From Collinsella sp. (GTDB lineage: Bacteria > Actinomycetota > Coriobacteriia > Coriobacteriales > Coriobacteriaceae): a stretch of 64,000 bases of DNA. Numbering within the stretch: position 1 is the first letter of the stretch; each line of letters opens with the position of its first letter. Both the position numbers and the translations under genes were made by a program. This document shows positions 26,716-35,632 of this stretch, piece by piece. The notes under the pieces were generated by a model, which was not told the origin of the DNA, did not search any database, and saw nothing but the letters and a program-made list of their open reading frames with translations. The stretch covers positions 62,001 to 126,000 of the forward strand of contig JAUMMZ010000021.1 of NCBI GenBank assembly GCA_031296755.1, read 5' to 3'.

Positions 26716-27855
26716 ATGGAACTCGACAAACAACAGATCAAGCGACTACGCGAACGCCATCACCGGCGCCACGGCATCCGCCCTGCTCATAGCGAAGCCA
26801 TGGAAAACATCACCCGCTTCCTCAAGCGCGCATTCAACATTCGCGAAGGTCGCGCGCCCTACCACGTAATCCGCAAGCGCTTTGTAAACGGAGCACGCCT
26901 GACCGGCTCTCACCTGTGCATCCTCATCATCGCCATGTTGATCGCGAGCATCGGCCTCGATATCGATTCGGACATCGCCATCGTGGGCGCCATGCTCATC
27001 TGCCCGCTTATGGGCTCGGTCCTTGCCATGGCATATGGCATCGCCACGCTCGACCGCGAGATTACCGTCGAAGCCGTCGCCGGCCTTGCGCTGCAGATGG
27101 TCTTTTGCCTGGTCACGTCCACGTTGTACTTTAAGCTCTCGCCCCTTGGCACCACCACGGCCGCCATCATCGACAACTCGACACCCACCGTCTGGGACCT
27201 TACCGTCGCACTCGCAGGCGGCTTTGCAGGCGGGCTGGGCAACTCGCGCGACCAGGAACCCGCCACGCTCATCGCCGGCGTGGCCGTGGCAACCGCGCTC
27301 ATGCCGCCCCTGTGCGCGGCGGGCTATGGCATCGCCATCGCAAGCGGGTCGCTGTTTCTCTCGGCGCTCTACGAGTTTGGCATCAACGTGGTCTTTATCG
27401 CACTGGCCGCCGAAGCCGTGCTGCTTCTTTTGCGCGTGCCGCTCAAGCGCGACCTCAACGGCGACGGCATTGTGACTGCCGAAGAAGACGCCGAGGTCGG
27501 TGAGCTGTCACGTAAGGTGCGCCGCCGCATTATTGTGGGCACGGCGATCTTTGCCATCCCCTGCATCGTTATGACCGCGGGGTCTATTGGCTCGGCGCAG
27601 GCCGGCGTGCAGGACGGCTACGGCGTCACCGAAACTACGCGCGAACTTGCCGCGGTGCTGCCGGGCTTTAAGGATTACACCGTCGCCGTCGAGACCTCGG
27701 CTACCGAAGGCGAGGAGGAAGGCATCGTCGAGCGCGAGATTGTCGCCCATGTGACGACAAGCGAGGCGCTCGGGGCACGCGACCGCCACGTCGCCCGGAA
27801 GCTCATCGACCTCAATGTGCCCGAACTCGATCGCGTTGAGTTCGATGTGAAGTGA
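26716..27855 (+). CDS. DUF389 membrane protein with EF-hand-like loop
   Basis: 379 residues. The core AMLIASIGLDIDSDIAIVGAMLICPLMGSVLAM and GFAGGLGNSRDQEPATLIAGVAVATALMPPL identify the DUF389 family (TIGR00341-like), with about six membrane helices and no established function. Between two helices, around residues 246-257, is DLNGDGIVTAEE, matching the DxNxDGxVxxEE calcium-binding loop of EF-hands and dockerins. I do not know this to be a usual part of the family. A soluble C-terminal region follows. ATG 26716 is preceded by GAGGTGGAC; the upstream extension is not credible. Confidence 0.82.
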   Translation: MELDKQQIKRLRERHHRRHGIRPAHSEAMENITRFLKRAFNIREGRAPYHVIRKRFVNGARLTGSHLCILIIAMLIASIGLDIDSDIAIVGAMLICPLMGSVLAMAYGIATLDREITVEAVAGLALQMVFCLVTSTLYFKLSPLGTTTAAIIDNSTPTVWDLTVALAGGFAGGLGNSRDQEPATLIAGVAVATALMPPLCAAGYGIAIASGSLFLSALYEFGINVVFIALAAEAVLLLLRVPLKRDLNGDGIVTAEEDAEVGELSRKVRRRIIVGTAIFAIPCIVMTAGSIGSAQAGVQDGYGVTETTRELAAVLPGFKDYTVAVETSATEGEEEGIVEREIVAHVTTSEALGARDRHVARKLIDLNVPELDRVEFDVK

Positions 27856-27924
27856 TGCGGGACGCGAGGCGGGCCCGGCGCGAGCGCGCGCAGCCACGGG
27901 GCACAGACGCAGCCAAGCGCAGCG

Positions 27925-28428
27925 CTACAGCTCGTACTTGTGCACGCGGTAGATGTACTTTTCGGCTTCCATCTCGTAGGTGGTGATGGGCAGTCCATAG
28001 CGATCGTACTCGGCAAAGGTCTTGGCCATGCCCGATGCCACGAGCATGCTATTCGAATCGCCGACGCGCTGCACGCTACTTACGTAACCTGAGAACGGCA
28101 CTGCGATCTGGTCCACAAGCTCGTAGGTGTGCGCGGTCTCGTCCACCGTAAAGATGCGCCCAAACGAATGCGTCCCCTTACTGTAGTCGGTCACCACCGC
28201 GGCGCCCAGCTGGCCCCAGTCGAACTTGGGATAGCGCTCGGTCGCACCAAAGTTGTTGTCGTATAGCAGCACCTGGTAGCGACCAGTCGCTGCCGTGTCA
28301 GAACTCGGCAGATACGTCACGCTGTGCTGGCCTGCATTGAGCGAGAAATCGCCCTGGGCCTGCAATAACTTGTCTTCAAAGCCCGAGCCAGCCCATTGCC
28401 ACTCCTTTCTATTTCTGGGTCCATCTTC
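27925..28428 (-). pseudogene. Aryl-sulfate sulfotransferase C-terminal remnant
   Basis: An open frame of 167 codons without an ATG start, bounded upstream by an in-frame TGA (28429-28431). The peptide (RKEWQWAGSGFEDKLLQ..., SLNAGQHSVTYLP, VLLYDNNFGATERYP, FAEYDRYGLP, YIYRVHKYEL) resembles the C-terminal third of arylsulfotransferases (ASST), which have about 450-600 residues. The N-terminal part, with the signal peptide and most catalytic residues, is missing, and the frame abuts the terminator of the next gene. I call it a decayed fragment. It could be translated from TTG 28365, but it would lack the active site. Confidence 0.65.
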
Positions 28429-28444
28429 TCACTGCTGGCGGCCG

Positions 28445-28484
28445 AAAATGATCCGTTTTCCTCCGACCCCGAGGGATCATTTTT
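28445..28484 (-). terminator. Terminator of the 3-hydroxyacyl-CoA dehydrogenase gene
   Basis: AAAATGATCC and GGATCATTTT are perfect 10-bp arms around a 20-nt GC-rich loop; the arm overlaps the stop codon at 28483. Confidence 0.65.
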
Positions 28485-29442
28485 AGTACTTGAAGAAGCC
28501 CTCGCCCGAGCTTTCGCCCAGCTTGCCTTCGTCGAGCATTTTCTTGAGGACGGACGCCATGGCCTTAAAGTTGTAGGGCATCATCATCTTTTTGAGCAGT
28601 GGGCTCACCAAACCCGGGACCTTCTGATACTGCATAACGATGTTGTAGGCCGTCTGGATACCCACGGTGTCGAATACGCGGAACGGACCCTTGGGGGCGC
28701 CGGTGCCACGCGTCCATGCGAGGTCGATGCTCTTGGGATCGCTCACGCCCGAGACGTACAGGTCAAGGCCCGAAAGCAACCACGGCACCAACATGGAGTT
28801 GAGCAGATAGCCGTTCTTTTCCTTGTTGACGGGCAGGGCAAGCATACGGATATCGTTAGCAAAGTCGACGAGCTCATCGAAATAGCGCTTGTCGGTTTGG
28901 CTCTGAGCCATGGCCTCGGTCATGTTGTTCTTCCAGATGGAGTTGGCAAAGTGCAGCGACAGGTACTTCTCGGGGCGGCCGGTGTACTTGGCAAAGGTGC
29001 TCGGCAGCAGCGTGGAGGAGTTCGTTACGATAACGGTCTTTTGCGGGAGAACCGGGGCGAGCTTCTTGTAGAAGTCAATCTTTGCCTGGGTGTCCTCGGC
29101 CATAGACTCGATGACCAGGTCGGCGTCGGCCACTGCCTTGGCAAGATCGAGCTCCAGCTTGAGTGTGGAGTAGGCGCGCTCAACGGCGGCGAGTGCCGCC
29201 TCTTTGTCGAAGGGCTTGCCGCTATCGGCGATACCGGAGCACCACTCGCCCGTGCCGTCCGCCATACCCTCGATTGCCGCGATGTACTCCTCGCGCACAT
29301 GATCGATCTTGGGCTGGGTGCGGCCGATGCTGCCCTCGCTGCGCAGCCAAATCGTTACATCAAAGCCGCAGTAGGCAGCCTGAAAGGCAATCTGGCTTCC
29401 CAGCACGCCACCGCCGGCAACGCAAACGGTCTTGTAGCTCAT
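28483..29442 (-). CDS. 3-hydroxyacyl-CoA (3-hydroxybutyryl-CoA) dehydrogenase
   Basis: 319 residues. N-terminal Rossmann motif VCVAGGGVLGSQIAFQAA (GxGxxG-type), DLVIESMAEDTQAKIDFYKKL with the family E-x-x-x-E-D segment, TNSSTLLPS, then the catalytic-His region LHFANSIWKNNM. The usual HFFNP is altered to HFANS. The C-terminal dimerisation domain ends GEGFFKY. It oxidises 3-hydroxyacyl-CoA with NAD(P) in the butyrate/crotonate or beta-oxidation type pathway. Monocistronic; the next upstream gene is the dehydratase-activator fusion, which could act in a related CoA pathway, but that is inference. Confidence 0.85.
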   Translation of the reverse strand: MSYKTVCVAGGGVLGSQIAFQAAYCGFDVTIWLRSEGSIGRTQPKIDHVREEYIAAIEGMADGTGEWCSGIADSGKPFDKEAALAAVERAYSTLKLELDLAKAVADADLVIESMAEDTQAKIDFYKKLAPVLPQKTVIVTNSSTLLPSTFAKYTGRPEKYLSLHFANSIWKNNMTEAMAQSQTDKRYFDELVDFANDIRMLALPVNKEKNGYLLNSMLVPWLLSGLDLYVSGVSDPKSIDLAWTRGTGAPKGPFRVFDTVGIQTAYNIVMQYQKVPGLVSPLLKKMMMPYNFKAMASVLKKMLDEGKLGESSGEGFFKY

Positions 29443-29614
29443 AGGAACAGTCCTCTCTTACGTAATTCCATAGAAGTGTATTTATTCAACCGTAAGAGGG
29501 CTGCACACTGGGGGTGGGTTCTATAAACGGACGGTAATTTGCGGCGAACGGCTACATCTGTTCATTATCTCAGGGTTCCGAGGGCGATTTTTTGTGCCAC
29601 CGAGACGTCGTTTG

Positions 29615-29739
29615 CGGAAGTATGCGGCAAATTCCGGAACCCTTGAGCACCCCCCGATTTTCCGCCAATAAAACCGCAGGTACAGGGCTTGGACATATTC
29701 GGTGTGCTCGGTCTATTCAGATTTTGCCGCATACTTCCG
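29615..29739. repeat. 17-bp inverted pair in the gap after the dehydratase fusion
   Basis: CGGAAGTATGCGGCAAA (29615-29631) is repeated as its exact reverse complement at 29723-29739. Inside, AGGGTTCCG and CGGAACCCT form another pair nearby (about 29570-29645). The whole 417-bp gap (29443-29859) has no believable gene; besides these inverted repeats it contains a terminator at 29797. Confidence 0.7.
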
Positions 29740-29796
29740 AAATCTGAGTTCGCAAAGGGTGATAGTCGGGGCGTTTACGCAACATATGTCCAGCAA

Positions 29797-29831
29797 AAAC
29801 GGGTGGTGGCCGGTACGGCCACCACCCGTTT
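29797..29831 (-). terminator. Terminator of the dehydratase-activator fusion
   Basis: AAACGGGTGGTGGCC-GGTAC-GGCCACCACCCGTTT: perfect 15-bp arms. Located 28 bp after the stop codon on the minus strand. Confidence 0.9.
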
Positions 29832-29859
29832 GTCTCATATCCAGCCCATAGCAGGCCAG

Positions 29860-32800
29860 CTACTTCTTAATGCCGCGTCCCAGGCGCTCAGCGACCGACG
29901 CCACGGCGCTCTCATCGACCGAACCGCAGCTCACGCAGCCGTCGTGGGCACGCATCTGGCCGGTGACCTCGTCCATCGCGAGCGGCGCCACCTTCTCAAG
30001 CTTAAAGCCCTTGCCGGCGCGCATGTTTTCCTTGGCCACGCTGATCATGAGCTTAATACGGTTGAGCTGGTTGACCTCGGACGCACCAGGATCATAGTCC
30101 ACCGCAACGATGTTGCTCTCGGGATGCTGGCGGCGCAGCTCCTTAATCACGGCCTTGCCTACCACGTGATTGGGCAGGCACGCGAAGGGCTGCGTGCAGA
30201 TGATATTGGGTGCGCCATGATCGATCAGGTCGAGCATCTCGGCCGTGAGCAGCCAGCCCTCGCCCATGTTGTTGCACACCGAAAGCACCGTGCGGGCCTT
30301 GTCGGCCATGGTGCCGATGCGCTCGGGCGCCTCAAAGCGGCGGGACTTTTCGAGCATCTCTTCCACCGGCGTGCGCATCCAGTCCACGAGCTTGATGAGC
30401 GCCTGCATACCAGCGCGCGTAGTGGCAGAGCTTCCCAGCTCGTCTTTCTGCAACTCGGCGTTGCTCATGGAGTACAGGAAGAAGTCGAGCAGGCCCGGCA
30501 CCACGGCCTCACAGCCCTCGCGCTCGATCACGTCGACCACGTGGTTGTTGGCCGTGGGATGGAACTTGACCAGAATCTCGCCGACCACACCCACGCGCGG
30601 CTTGGTGCCCTCGCCCACGAGCGGCATGGTGTCGAACGCGCGGATGGCCTCGCGGCACAGCTTGGTGTAGTTGTGCCTGTTGAACTTGGGCGCCAGCTTG
30701 CGGGCGCGCGCCATGTACTCCTCGTAGAGCGCGTTGGCGGCACCGGGCGTGGCCTCGTACGGGCGGCAGCGATAGAGCATCTGCATCATCACGTCGCCAA
30801 AGAGTACCGCGTAAACTGCCTGCTTAAGCAGCGCTGGCGTAATCTTAAAGCCGGGGTTGTCCTCGCCGAGCGCCACGGCCGAAAGCGAGATCACCGGAAT
30901 CTCGGGGTGGCCGCTCTCGCGCAGGGCCTTGCGGATGAGTGCGATGTAGTTGGTGGCACGGCAGCCGCCGCCGGTCTGGCTGATGACCACAGCCGTCTTG
31001 GACAGATCGTACCGACCGCTCTCGATGGCCTCCATAATCTGGCCCGTCACCAGAATCGACGGATAGCAGATGTCATTGTTCACGTAGCGCAGGCCCGCCT
31101 CGACGGCGTCATGGTCGGTCGAGGGCAGCAGCTCCAGGTTGTAGCCAGCACCGCGGAACACCTCTTTGACCAGGTCAAAGTGGATCGGCGCCATCTGCGG
31201 GCACAGGATGGTGTAGCCCTCCTCGCGCATCTGCTCGGTAAAGGGCACCTTGGGCCACGCGGTCGATGCGCTCTCACGCTGCGCCTCGAACGTGTACTTG
31301 CGGCTCGCGAACGCGGGGGCGTCCGTGGAGGGCGCCACCGGCGCGGCATCGCCCTGCTCGTAGGCCTCGCCCGCGGCCGTGGCCTCGGCCAAGCGCTCGG
31401 CCTCCTGGTCCTTAAGCGCGGCCATGAGCGAGCGGATGCGGATGCGCGCGGCGCCCAGGTTGGACACCTCGTCGATCTTGAGCACGGTGTAGATCTTGCC
31501 GCTGGCCTCCAGAATCTCCTGCACCTGGTCGGTGGTCAGAGCGTCCAGGCCGCAGCCGAAAGAGTTGAGCTGGATCAGGTCAAGGTCGTTGCGCATCGTC
31601 ACAAAACGGGCGACGGCGTACAGACGGCTGTGGTACATCCACTGATCGACGACGCGAATCGGACGCTCGGGCTTTACCAGATGCGCAAGCGAATCCTCGG
31701 TAAAGACCGCAAAGCCAAAGCTCGAGATAAGCTCGGGCAGGGCGTGGTTGATCTCGGGGTCGTTATGGTAGGGACGGCCGGCGAGTACGATGCCGTGGCC
31801 GCCGTGGTCCTCGACCCACTTAAGGGCCTCCTCGCCCATGGTCTGGATATCCTCGTGGAAGCGCGCATCGGCCTCAAAGGCAGCGTTGACGGCGGCATCG
31901 ACCTCGGAGCGCGTGATCTTGGGACCGCGCACGCGACCGCGACCGGCCTCAGCATCGGCCACACGGTCGACGGCGAGCACCTGGTACAGACGGCGCTTGA
32001 GCTCGGTCTTGTCGTGATAGGGCACAAACGGGTACAGGAACTCGATGTTCTGCTCGCGAATCTCGTCGATATTGAGCGCCAGCGCCGTGGGGTAGCTCAT
32101 GACGATGGGGCAGTTATAGCAGTTGCCGGCCGTCGGATCCTCCTTGCGCTCCCAGCGCACGCACGGCATCCAAATAAAGTCGACATCGCGGTCGATAAGG
32201 TTCATCACATGGCCGTGGCTCATCTTGGCCGGGTAGCACACACTCTCGGACGGCATGGACTCGATGCCCGCCTGGTAGGTCTTCTTGCTCGACTGGTCGG
32301 ACAGCTGCACGCTAAAGCCCAGGCGCGTAAAGAACGCGTGCCAGAAGGGATAGTTCTCGTACATGTTGAGTGCTCGCGGGATACCCACGGTGCCGCGCGG
32401 AGCCTCGTCGGGACTCAGGACCTCGCGGTTAAAGAGCAGCTCGTTTTTCTTTTTGAAGAGGTTGGGGGCCTCGGTCTTCTGCTTTTTATGGCCGGCGCCC
32501 TTCTCGCAGCGGTTGCCGGTAATGAAGCGCCTGCCGCCGCCAAAGTCGTTGACGGTGAGCTGGCAGTTGTTGGAGCAACGGCCGCAGCGGACGTGCTTTT
32601 GCGTCACGGTGAGGTGCGCGATGTCCTCAGCCGAGAGGATGGTCGAGGTGCCGTCGGCGCCGGCACGATCGCGGGCGAGCAGAGCCGCACCATAGGCGCC
32701 CATGCAGCCGGCGATGTCGGGACGCACGGCGTGAACGCCGGTGAGCTGCTCAAACGCGCGCAGCGTGGCATCGGACATAAAGGTGCCACCTTGGACGATC

Positions 32801-34641
32801 ACCTGGCTGCCGATCTCCTTGGGGTCGCGCAGCTTAATAACCTTGAACAGGGCATTCTTGATAACGGAATAGGACAGGCCGGCGGCGATGTCGCCCACCG
32901 TGGCGCCTTCCTTTTGGGCCTGCTTAACGCGCGAGTTCATAAAGACCGTGCAGCGACTTCCCAGGTCGACCGGAGCCTTGGCATGGATGGCGGCGTTGGC
33001 GAACGCGCGCACGTCCATGCTCATAGAGACGGCGAAGCTCTCGATAAAGCTGCCGCAGCCCGACGAGCAGGCCTCGTTGAGCATGATGTGCTCGATAACG
33101 CCGTCCTTGACGCGCAGGCACTTCATGTCCTGGCCGCCGATGTCCAGGATAAACTCGACGCCGGGCAGGAATGCCTTGGCGCCGCGCAGGTGCGCGACGG
33201 TCTCGATCTCGCCGGAATCGGCCTTGAGGGCCTCGATGAGCAGTGCCTCGCCGTAGCCCGTGGTAGTCACGTGGCCGATGGTGCAGCCGGCGGGGATGTG
33301 GTTGTAGAAATCGGCCATGATGACCTTGGCCGTGCCTAGGATGTCGCCGTTGTTGTTGCCGTACCAGGTGTGCAGCAGCTGACCGTCCTCGCCCACGAGC
33401 GCGGCCTTCATGGTGGTGGAGCCGGCGTCGATGCCGATGAACACGCGGCCGGTGTAGCCGTCGAGCTTTCCCTTGGGGACGACCTCCTGGTCGTGGCGGG
33501 TCTTGAACTCGGCAAAGTCCTCGTCGTTGACAAAGAGCGGATCCAGACGCTCGACCTCGGCACCTTGTGTGTCACCCAGGGCATCAATGGCCTCGATAAG
33601 CTGCGGGAACGTGCTGAGCTTGTTGGACTCGTGCGCCATGGCAGCGCCGCTCGCCACAAACAGGTGGGCGTTTTGGGGCACGATACGGTGTTCCTCGTCC
33701 AGGTTGAGCGTGAGGTAGAAGCGGTGGCGCAGCTCGGAGAGATACTGCAGCGGGCCGCCCAGGAAGGCGACGTTGCCGCGGATGGGACGGCCGCACGCCA
33801 GGCCCGAGATGGTCTGGGTCACGACAGCCTGGAAGATGGAGGCAGCCACGTCCTCGGGGCGGGCACCCTCGTTGAGCAGCGGCTGGACGTCGGTCTTGGC
33901 AAAAACGCCGCAGCGGCTGGCGATGGGATAGATGGTGGTGGCGTTGGCCGCGAGTTCGTTAAGGCCGCTGGCGTCGGTGTGCAGCAGGGTTGCCATCTGG
34001 TCGATGAACGCGCCCGTACCGCCGGCACAGGTGCCGTTCATGCGCTGCTCGATGCCGTTGTCGAAGTAGATGATCTTGGCGTCCTCGCCGCCCAGCTCGA
34101 TGGCGACATCGGTGGCCGGGATGAGGGTCTCGACAGCGCGCTTGCTGGCGATGACCTCCTGGACAAACTCCAGGTCGAGCCACTGGGACAGCAGCAGGCC
34201 GCCCGAGCCGGTAATGGCGCAGGTCATCTGGGCCGTCGGCAGCACGGTCGCAGCGCCCTCGAACAGGTCGCGGGCGCAGGCGCGGACGTCGGTGTGGTGG
34301 CGCTGGTACTTGGCGTAGACAATCTGGTTGTCGTCGTTGAGCACAGCGAGCTTAACGGTGGTGGAGCCCACGTCGATGCCCAAGTGCAGGTTGCCACGAG
34401 CGTTCTCGGGGTTGAAGATCGCGCCTTCGGGGGTGTGGGCGGCGGCTACGGGCTCAGCGGCGGTGGCGGGCTCGCTAGCGACGGACGTCTCCCCTGCCGC
34501 GTTCTTGGCATCGGCAACTGCCTCGGCAACTTTCTCGGCAGCTGCGGTCGCGGCCTTCTGCGCGGCATCCACCACGGCGGGTGCAGCCTCACGCGCGGCA
34601 GCGACCATACGGTCCTTAATGCCCTCGACGAGTTTGCTCAT
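29860..34641 (-). CDS. 2-hydroxyacyl-CoA dehydratase activator/DUF2229/D-component fusion
   Basis: 1593 residues. Residues 1-80 are an Ala-rich helical region. Two BadF/BadG-type ATPase domains follow: one from HLGIDVGSTTVKLAVL (about 86) and one from FIGIDAGSTTMKAALV (about 400). The second has GGQDMKCLRV and the bridging-cluster region NEACSSGCGSF. Next come a Cys-rich patch (CGRCSNNCQ, GNRCEKG), a DUF2229 domain (VGIPRALNMYENYPFW...) and a C-terminal HgdB/D-component-like domain ending DGCVSCGS. Such large fusions are known in anaerobes and are thought to use ATP to drive electrons for difficult reductions or dehydrations. The exact substrate is not known. It lies 11 bp after the TetR gene, forming an operon. 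Confidence 0.88.
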   Translation of the reverse strand: MSKLVEGIKDRMVAAAREAAPAVVDAAQKAATAAAEKVAEAVADAKNAAGETSVASEPATAAEPVAAAHTPEGAIFNPENARGNLHLGIDVGSTTVKLAVLNDDNQIVYAKYQRHHTDVRACARDLFEGAATVLPTAQMTCAITGSGGLLLSQWLDLEFVQEVIASKRAVETLIPATDVAIELGGEDAKIIYFDNGIEQRMNGTCAGGTGAFIDQMATLLHTDASGLNELAANATTIYPIASRCGVFAKTDVQPLLNEGARPEDVAASIFQAVVTQTISGLACGRPIRGNVAFLGGPLQYLSELRHRFYLTLNLDEEHRIVPQNAHLFVASGAAMAHESNKLSTFPQLIEAIDALGDTQGAEVERLDPLFVNDEDFAEFKTRHDQEVVPKGKLDGYTGRVFIGIDAGSTTMKAALVGEDGQLLHTWYGNNNGDILGTAKVIMADFYNHIPAGCTIGHVTTTGYGEALLIEALKADSGEIETVAHLRGAKAFLPGVEFILDIGGQDMKCLRVKDGVIEHIMLNEACSSGCGSFIESFAVSMSMDVRAFANAAIHAKAPVDLGSRCTVFMNSRVKQAQKEGATVGDIAAGLSYSVIKNALFKVIKLRDPKEIGSQVIVQGGTFMSDATLRAFEQLTGVHAVRPDIAGCMGAYGAALLARDRAGADGTSTILSAEDIAHLTVTQKHVRCGRCSNNCQLTVNDFGGGRRFITGNRCEKGAGHKKQKTEAPNLFKKKNELLFNREVLSPDEAPRGTVGIPRALNMYENYPFWHAFFTRLGFSVQLSDQSSKKTYQAGIESMPSESVCYPAKMSHGHVMNLIDRDVDFIWMPCVRWERKEDPTAGNCYNCPIVMSYPTALALNIDEIREQNIEFLYPFVPYHDKTELKRRLYQVLAVDRVADAEAGRGRVRGPKITRSEVDAAVNAAFEADARFHEDIQTMGEEALKWVEDHGGHGIVLAGRPYHNDPEINHALPELISSFGFAVFTEDSLAHLVKPERPIRVVDQWMYHSRLYAVARFVTMRNDLDLIQLNSFGCGLDALTTDQVQEILEASGKIYTVLKIDEVSNLGAARIRIRSLMAALKDQEAERLAEATAAGEAYEQGDAAPVAPSTDAPAFASRKYTFEAQRESASTAWPKVPFTEQMREEGYTILCPQMAPIHFDLVKEVFRGAGYNLELLPSTDHDAVEAGLRYVNNDICYPSILVTGQIMEAIESGRYDLSKTAVVISQTGGGCRATNYIALIRKALRESGHPEIPVISLSAVALGEDNPGFKITPALLKQAVYAVLFGDVMMQMLYRCRPYEATPGAANALYEEYMARARKLAPKFNRHNYTKLCREAIRAFDTMPLVGEGTKPRVGVVGEILVKFHPTANNHVVDVIEREGCEAVVPGLLDFFLYSMSNAELQKDELGSSATTRAGMQALIKLVDWMRTPVEEMLEKSRRFEAPERIGTMADKARTVLSVCNNMGEGWLLTAEMLDLIDHGAPNIICTQPFACLPNHVVGKAVIKELRRQHPESNIVAVDYDPGASEVNQLNRIKLMISVAKENMRAGKGFKLEKVAPLAMDEVTGQMRAHDGCVSCGSVDESAVASVAERLGRGIKK

Positions 34642-34652
34642 TGTCTCTCCTC

Positions 34653-35363
34653 TTAGTTGTTGGACTCGACGGCTGCGGCGGTGTCGGCCGCGTCCTCGAG
34701 CTGCAGGTTCAATAGCTTCATGCCGTATTCCGGCACGTTGATATCGATGGGTTGGCCATACAGGTCACCAGGGCGCACAAAAGCGAGCACCGTCATAATG
34801 CGCGCCATGGCCTCGGGCGATTCGGTGAGCCCACGCTCAAACCAGCGCTGAATCATGCCGACCTCGGCACTCACGACGTAGGTGACGTAGTAGTCAAAGA
34901 ACGTGCCCAGCGCCAGGCCCAAAATGCCCGTCTGCGCACGCGGCACCACAGCCTCACGCGCGGTGTCGATGATCCTTTTAATGAAGGCCTGGTCGCCGCC
35001 CGGACCCAGCAGCGCACCGATTAAGTCGCGATTGGCCGCAAGATAACGCAGCAGCTCAACCGAACCGGGTGCCGGCTCGAGCTCATCGATGTTGTGATAG
35101 AGGTCGGGCAGCTGAGCTGCGGTGATGAGCTCAATGCGCTCACGGATCTCGGCCAGCAAGCCGTCCTCGATTTGATTGATAAAGTCGGGGATATCGCGGT
35201 AATGCGAATAGAACGTGCGACGCGTAAGGCCAGCGCGCTCGGTGAGCGACGCGACATTAATGCGCGAAAGGTCGCCGCTTTCGGCAAGCTCGCTGGCAAG
35301 TGCCTGGCGAAGGGCACGCTGCGAGCGAAGGGACCGGCGATCGCATTTCTCGAGCTGGGACAA
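34653..35363 (-). CDS. TetR/AcrR family regulator of the dehydratase fusion operon
   Basis: 236 residues. The N-terminal HTH reads RSLRSQRALRQALASELAES, then INVASLTERAGLTRRTFYSHYRDIPDF, a TetR pattern with the second-helix 'TFYxHY' signature. The C-terminal ligand domain resembles TetR_C_7. It is first in an operon with the 1593-residue fusion. A perfect 15-bp palindrome TGCACACCGTGTGCA lies about 52 bp upstream of its start, a likely autoregulatory operator. Confidence 0.88.
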   Translation of the reverse strand: MSQLEKCDRRSLRSQRALRQALASELAESGDLSRINVASLTERAGLTRRTFYSHYRDIPDFINQIEDGLLAEIRERIELITAAQLPDLYHNIDELEPAPGSVELLRYLAANRDLIGALLGPGGDQAFIKRIIDTAREAVVPRAQTGILGLALGTFFDYYVTYVVSAEVGMIQRWFERGLTESPEAMARIMTVLAFVRPGDLYGQPIDINVPEYGMKLLNLQLEDAADTAAAVESNN

Positions 35364-35414
35364 GCGTCCTCCTTGTTACTCAACCTGTGCGCTATTGCAC
35401 AGTGCGAGTATTAT

Positions 35415-35429
35415 TGCACACCGTGTGCA
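35415..35429. promoter_or_regulatory. Candidate TetR operator
   Basis: TGCACACCGTGTGCA is a perfect 7-1-7 palindrome; a related half ATTGCACAGTGCGA lies just before it (from about 35393). It is 52-66 bp upstream of the TetR start, within the expected promoter region of that operon. Confidence 0.6.
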
Positions 35430-35455
35430 TCAACACGTAAAGGCAATATTTTGGA

Positions 35456-35484
35456 TGTGACAAAGGGACAGTCCCTTTGTCACA
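35456..35484. repeat. Short palindromic repeat, GGGACAG-core family (copy 5)
   Basis: TGTGACAAAGGGACAGTCCC followed by TTTGTCACA is one uninterrupted 29-base palindrome around a single central base. It lies in the 249-bp gap between the TetR start and the small peptide locus. Confidence 0.85.
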
Positions 35485-35515
35485 ACCCACCTGGCTTTTG
35501 GAGCGGCATTACCGA

Positions 35516-35544
35516 TTGTCCAAAATGTCATTCGTGGGTAGAAT
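35516..35544 (+). promoter_or_regulatory. Promoter for the candidate antisense RNA
   Basis: TTGTCC, exactly 17 bases, then TAGAAT: a good sigma-70-type promoter directed rightwards into the 3' end of the small peptide gene on the other strand. No plus-strand protein gene follows it. Confidence 0.6.
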
Positions 35545-35550
35545 AATGTC

Positions 35551-35632
35551 GACGGCAGCCCAAGTTCTGCAAAGCTGGGCAGCGCCGTTGTTTGCATTAG
35601 GGGGTCAACGCCTTAGCGGCGGCGACCCCTTC
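35551..35632 (+). ncRNA. Candidate antisense antitoxin RNA
   Basis: The expected transcript from the promoter at 35516 starts near 35551. It first folds as GACGGCAGCCCA...TGGGCAGCGCCGT (about 35551-35589), then reaches a terminator-like hairpin GGGGTC-AACGCC...GGCGGC-GACCCC followed by TTCTGTT (about 35601-35635). It is complementary to the 3' end and downstream region of the peptide mRNA (35613-35738, minus). That convergent layout is the one used by txpA/RatA and bsrG/SR4 type I toxin-antitoxin loci. Ends are approximate and expression is not shown. Confidence 0.45.

Noticed and set aside
29689..34656. Two very long plus-strand frames (1216 and 428 codons) over the dehydratase fusion
   Set aside because: Shadows of the 1593-residue gene; no ribosome sites and no recognisable domains.
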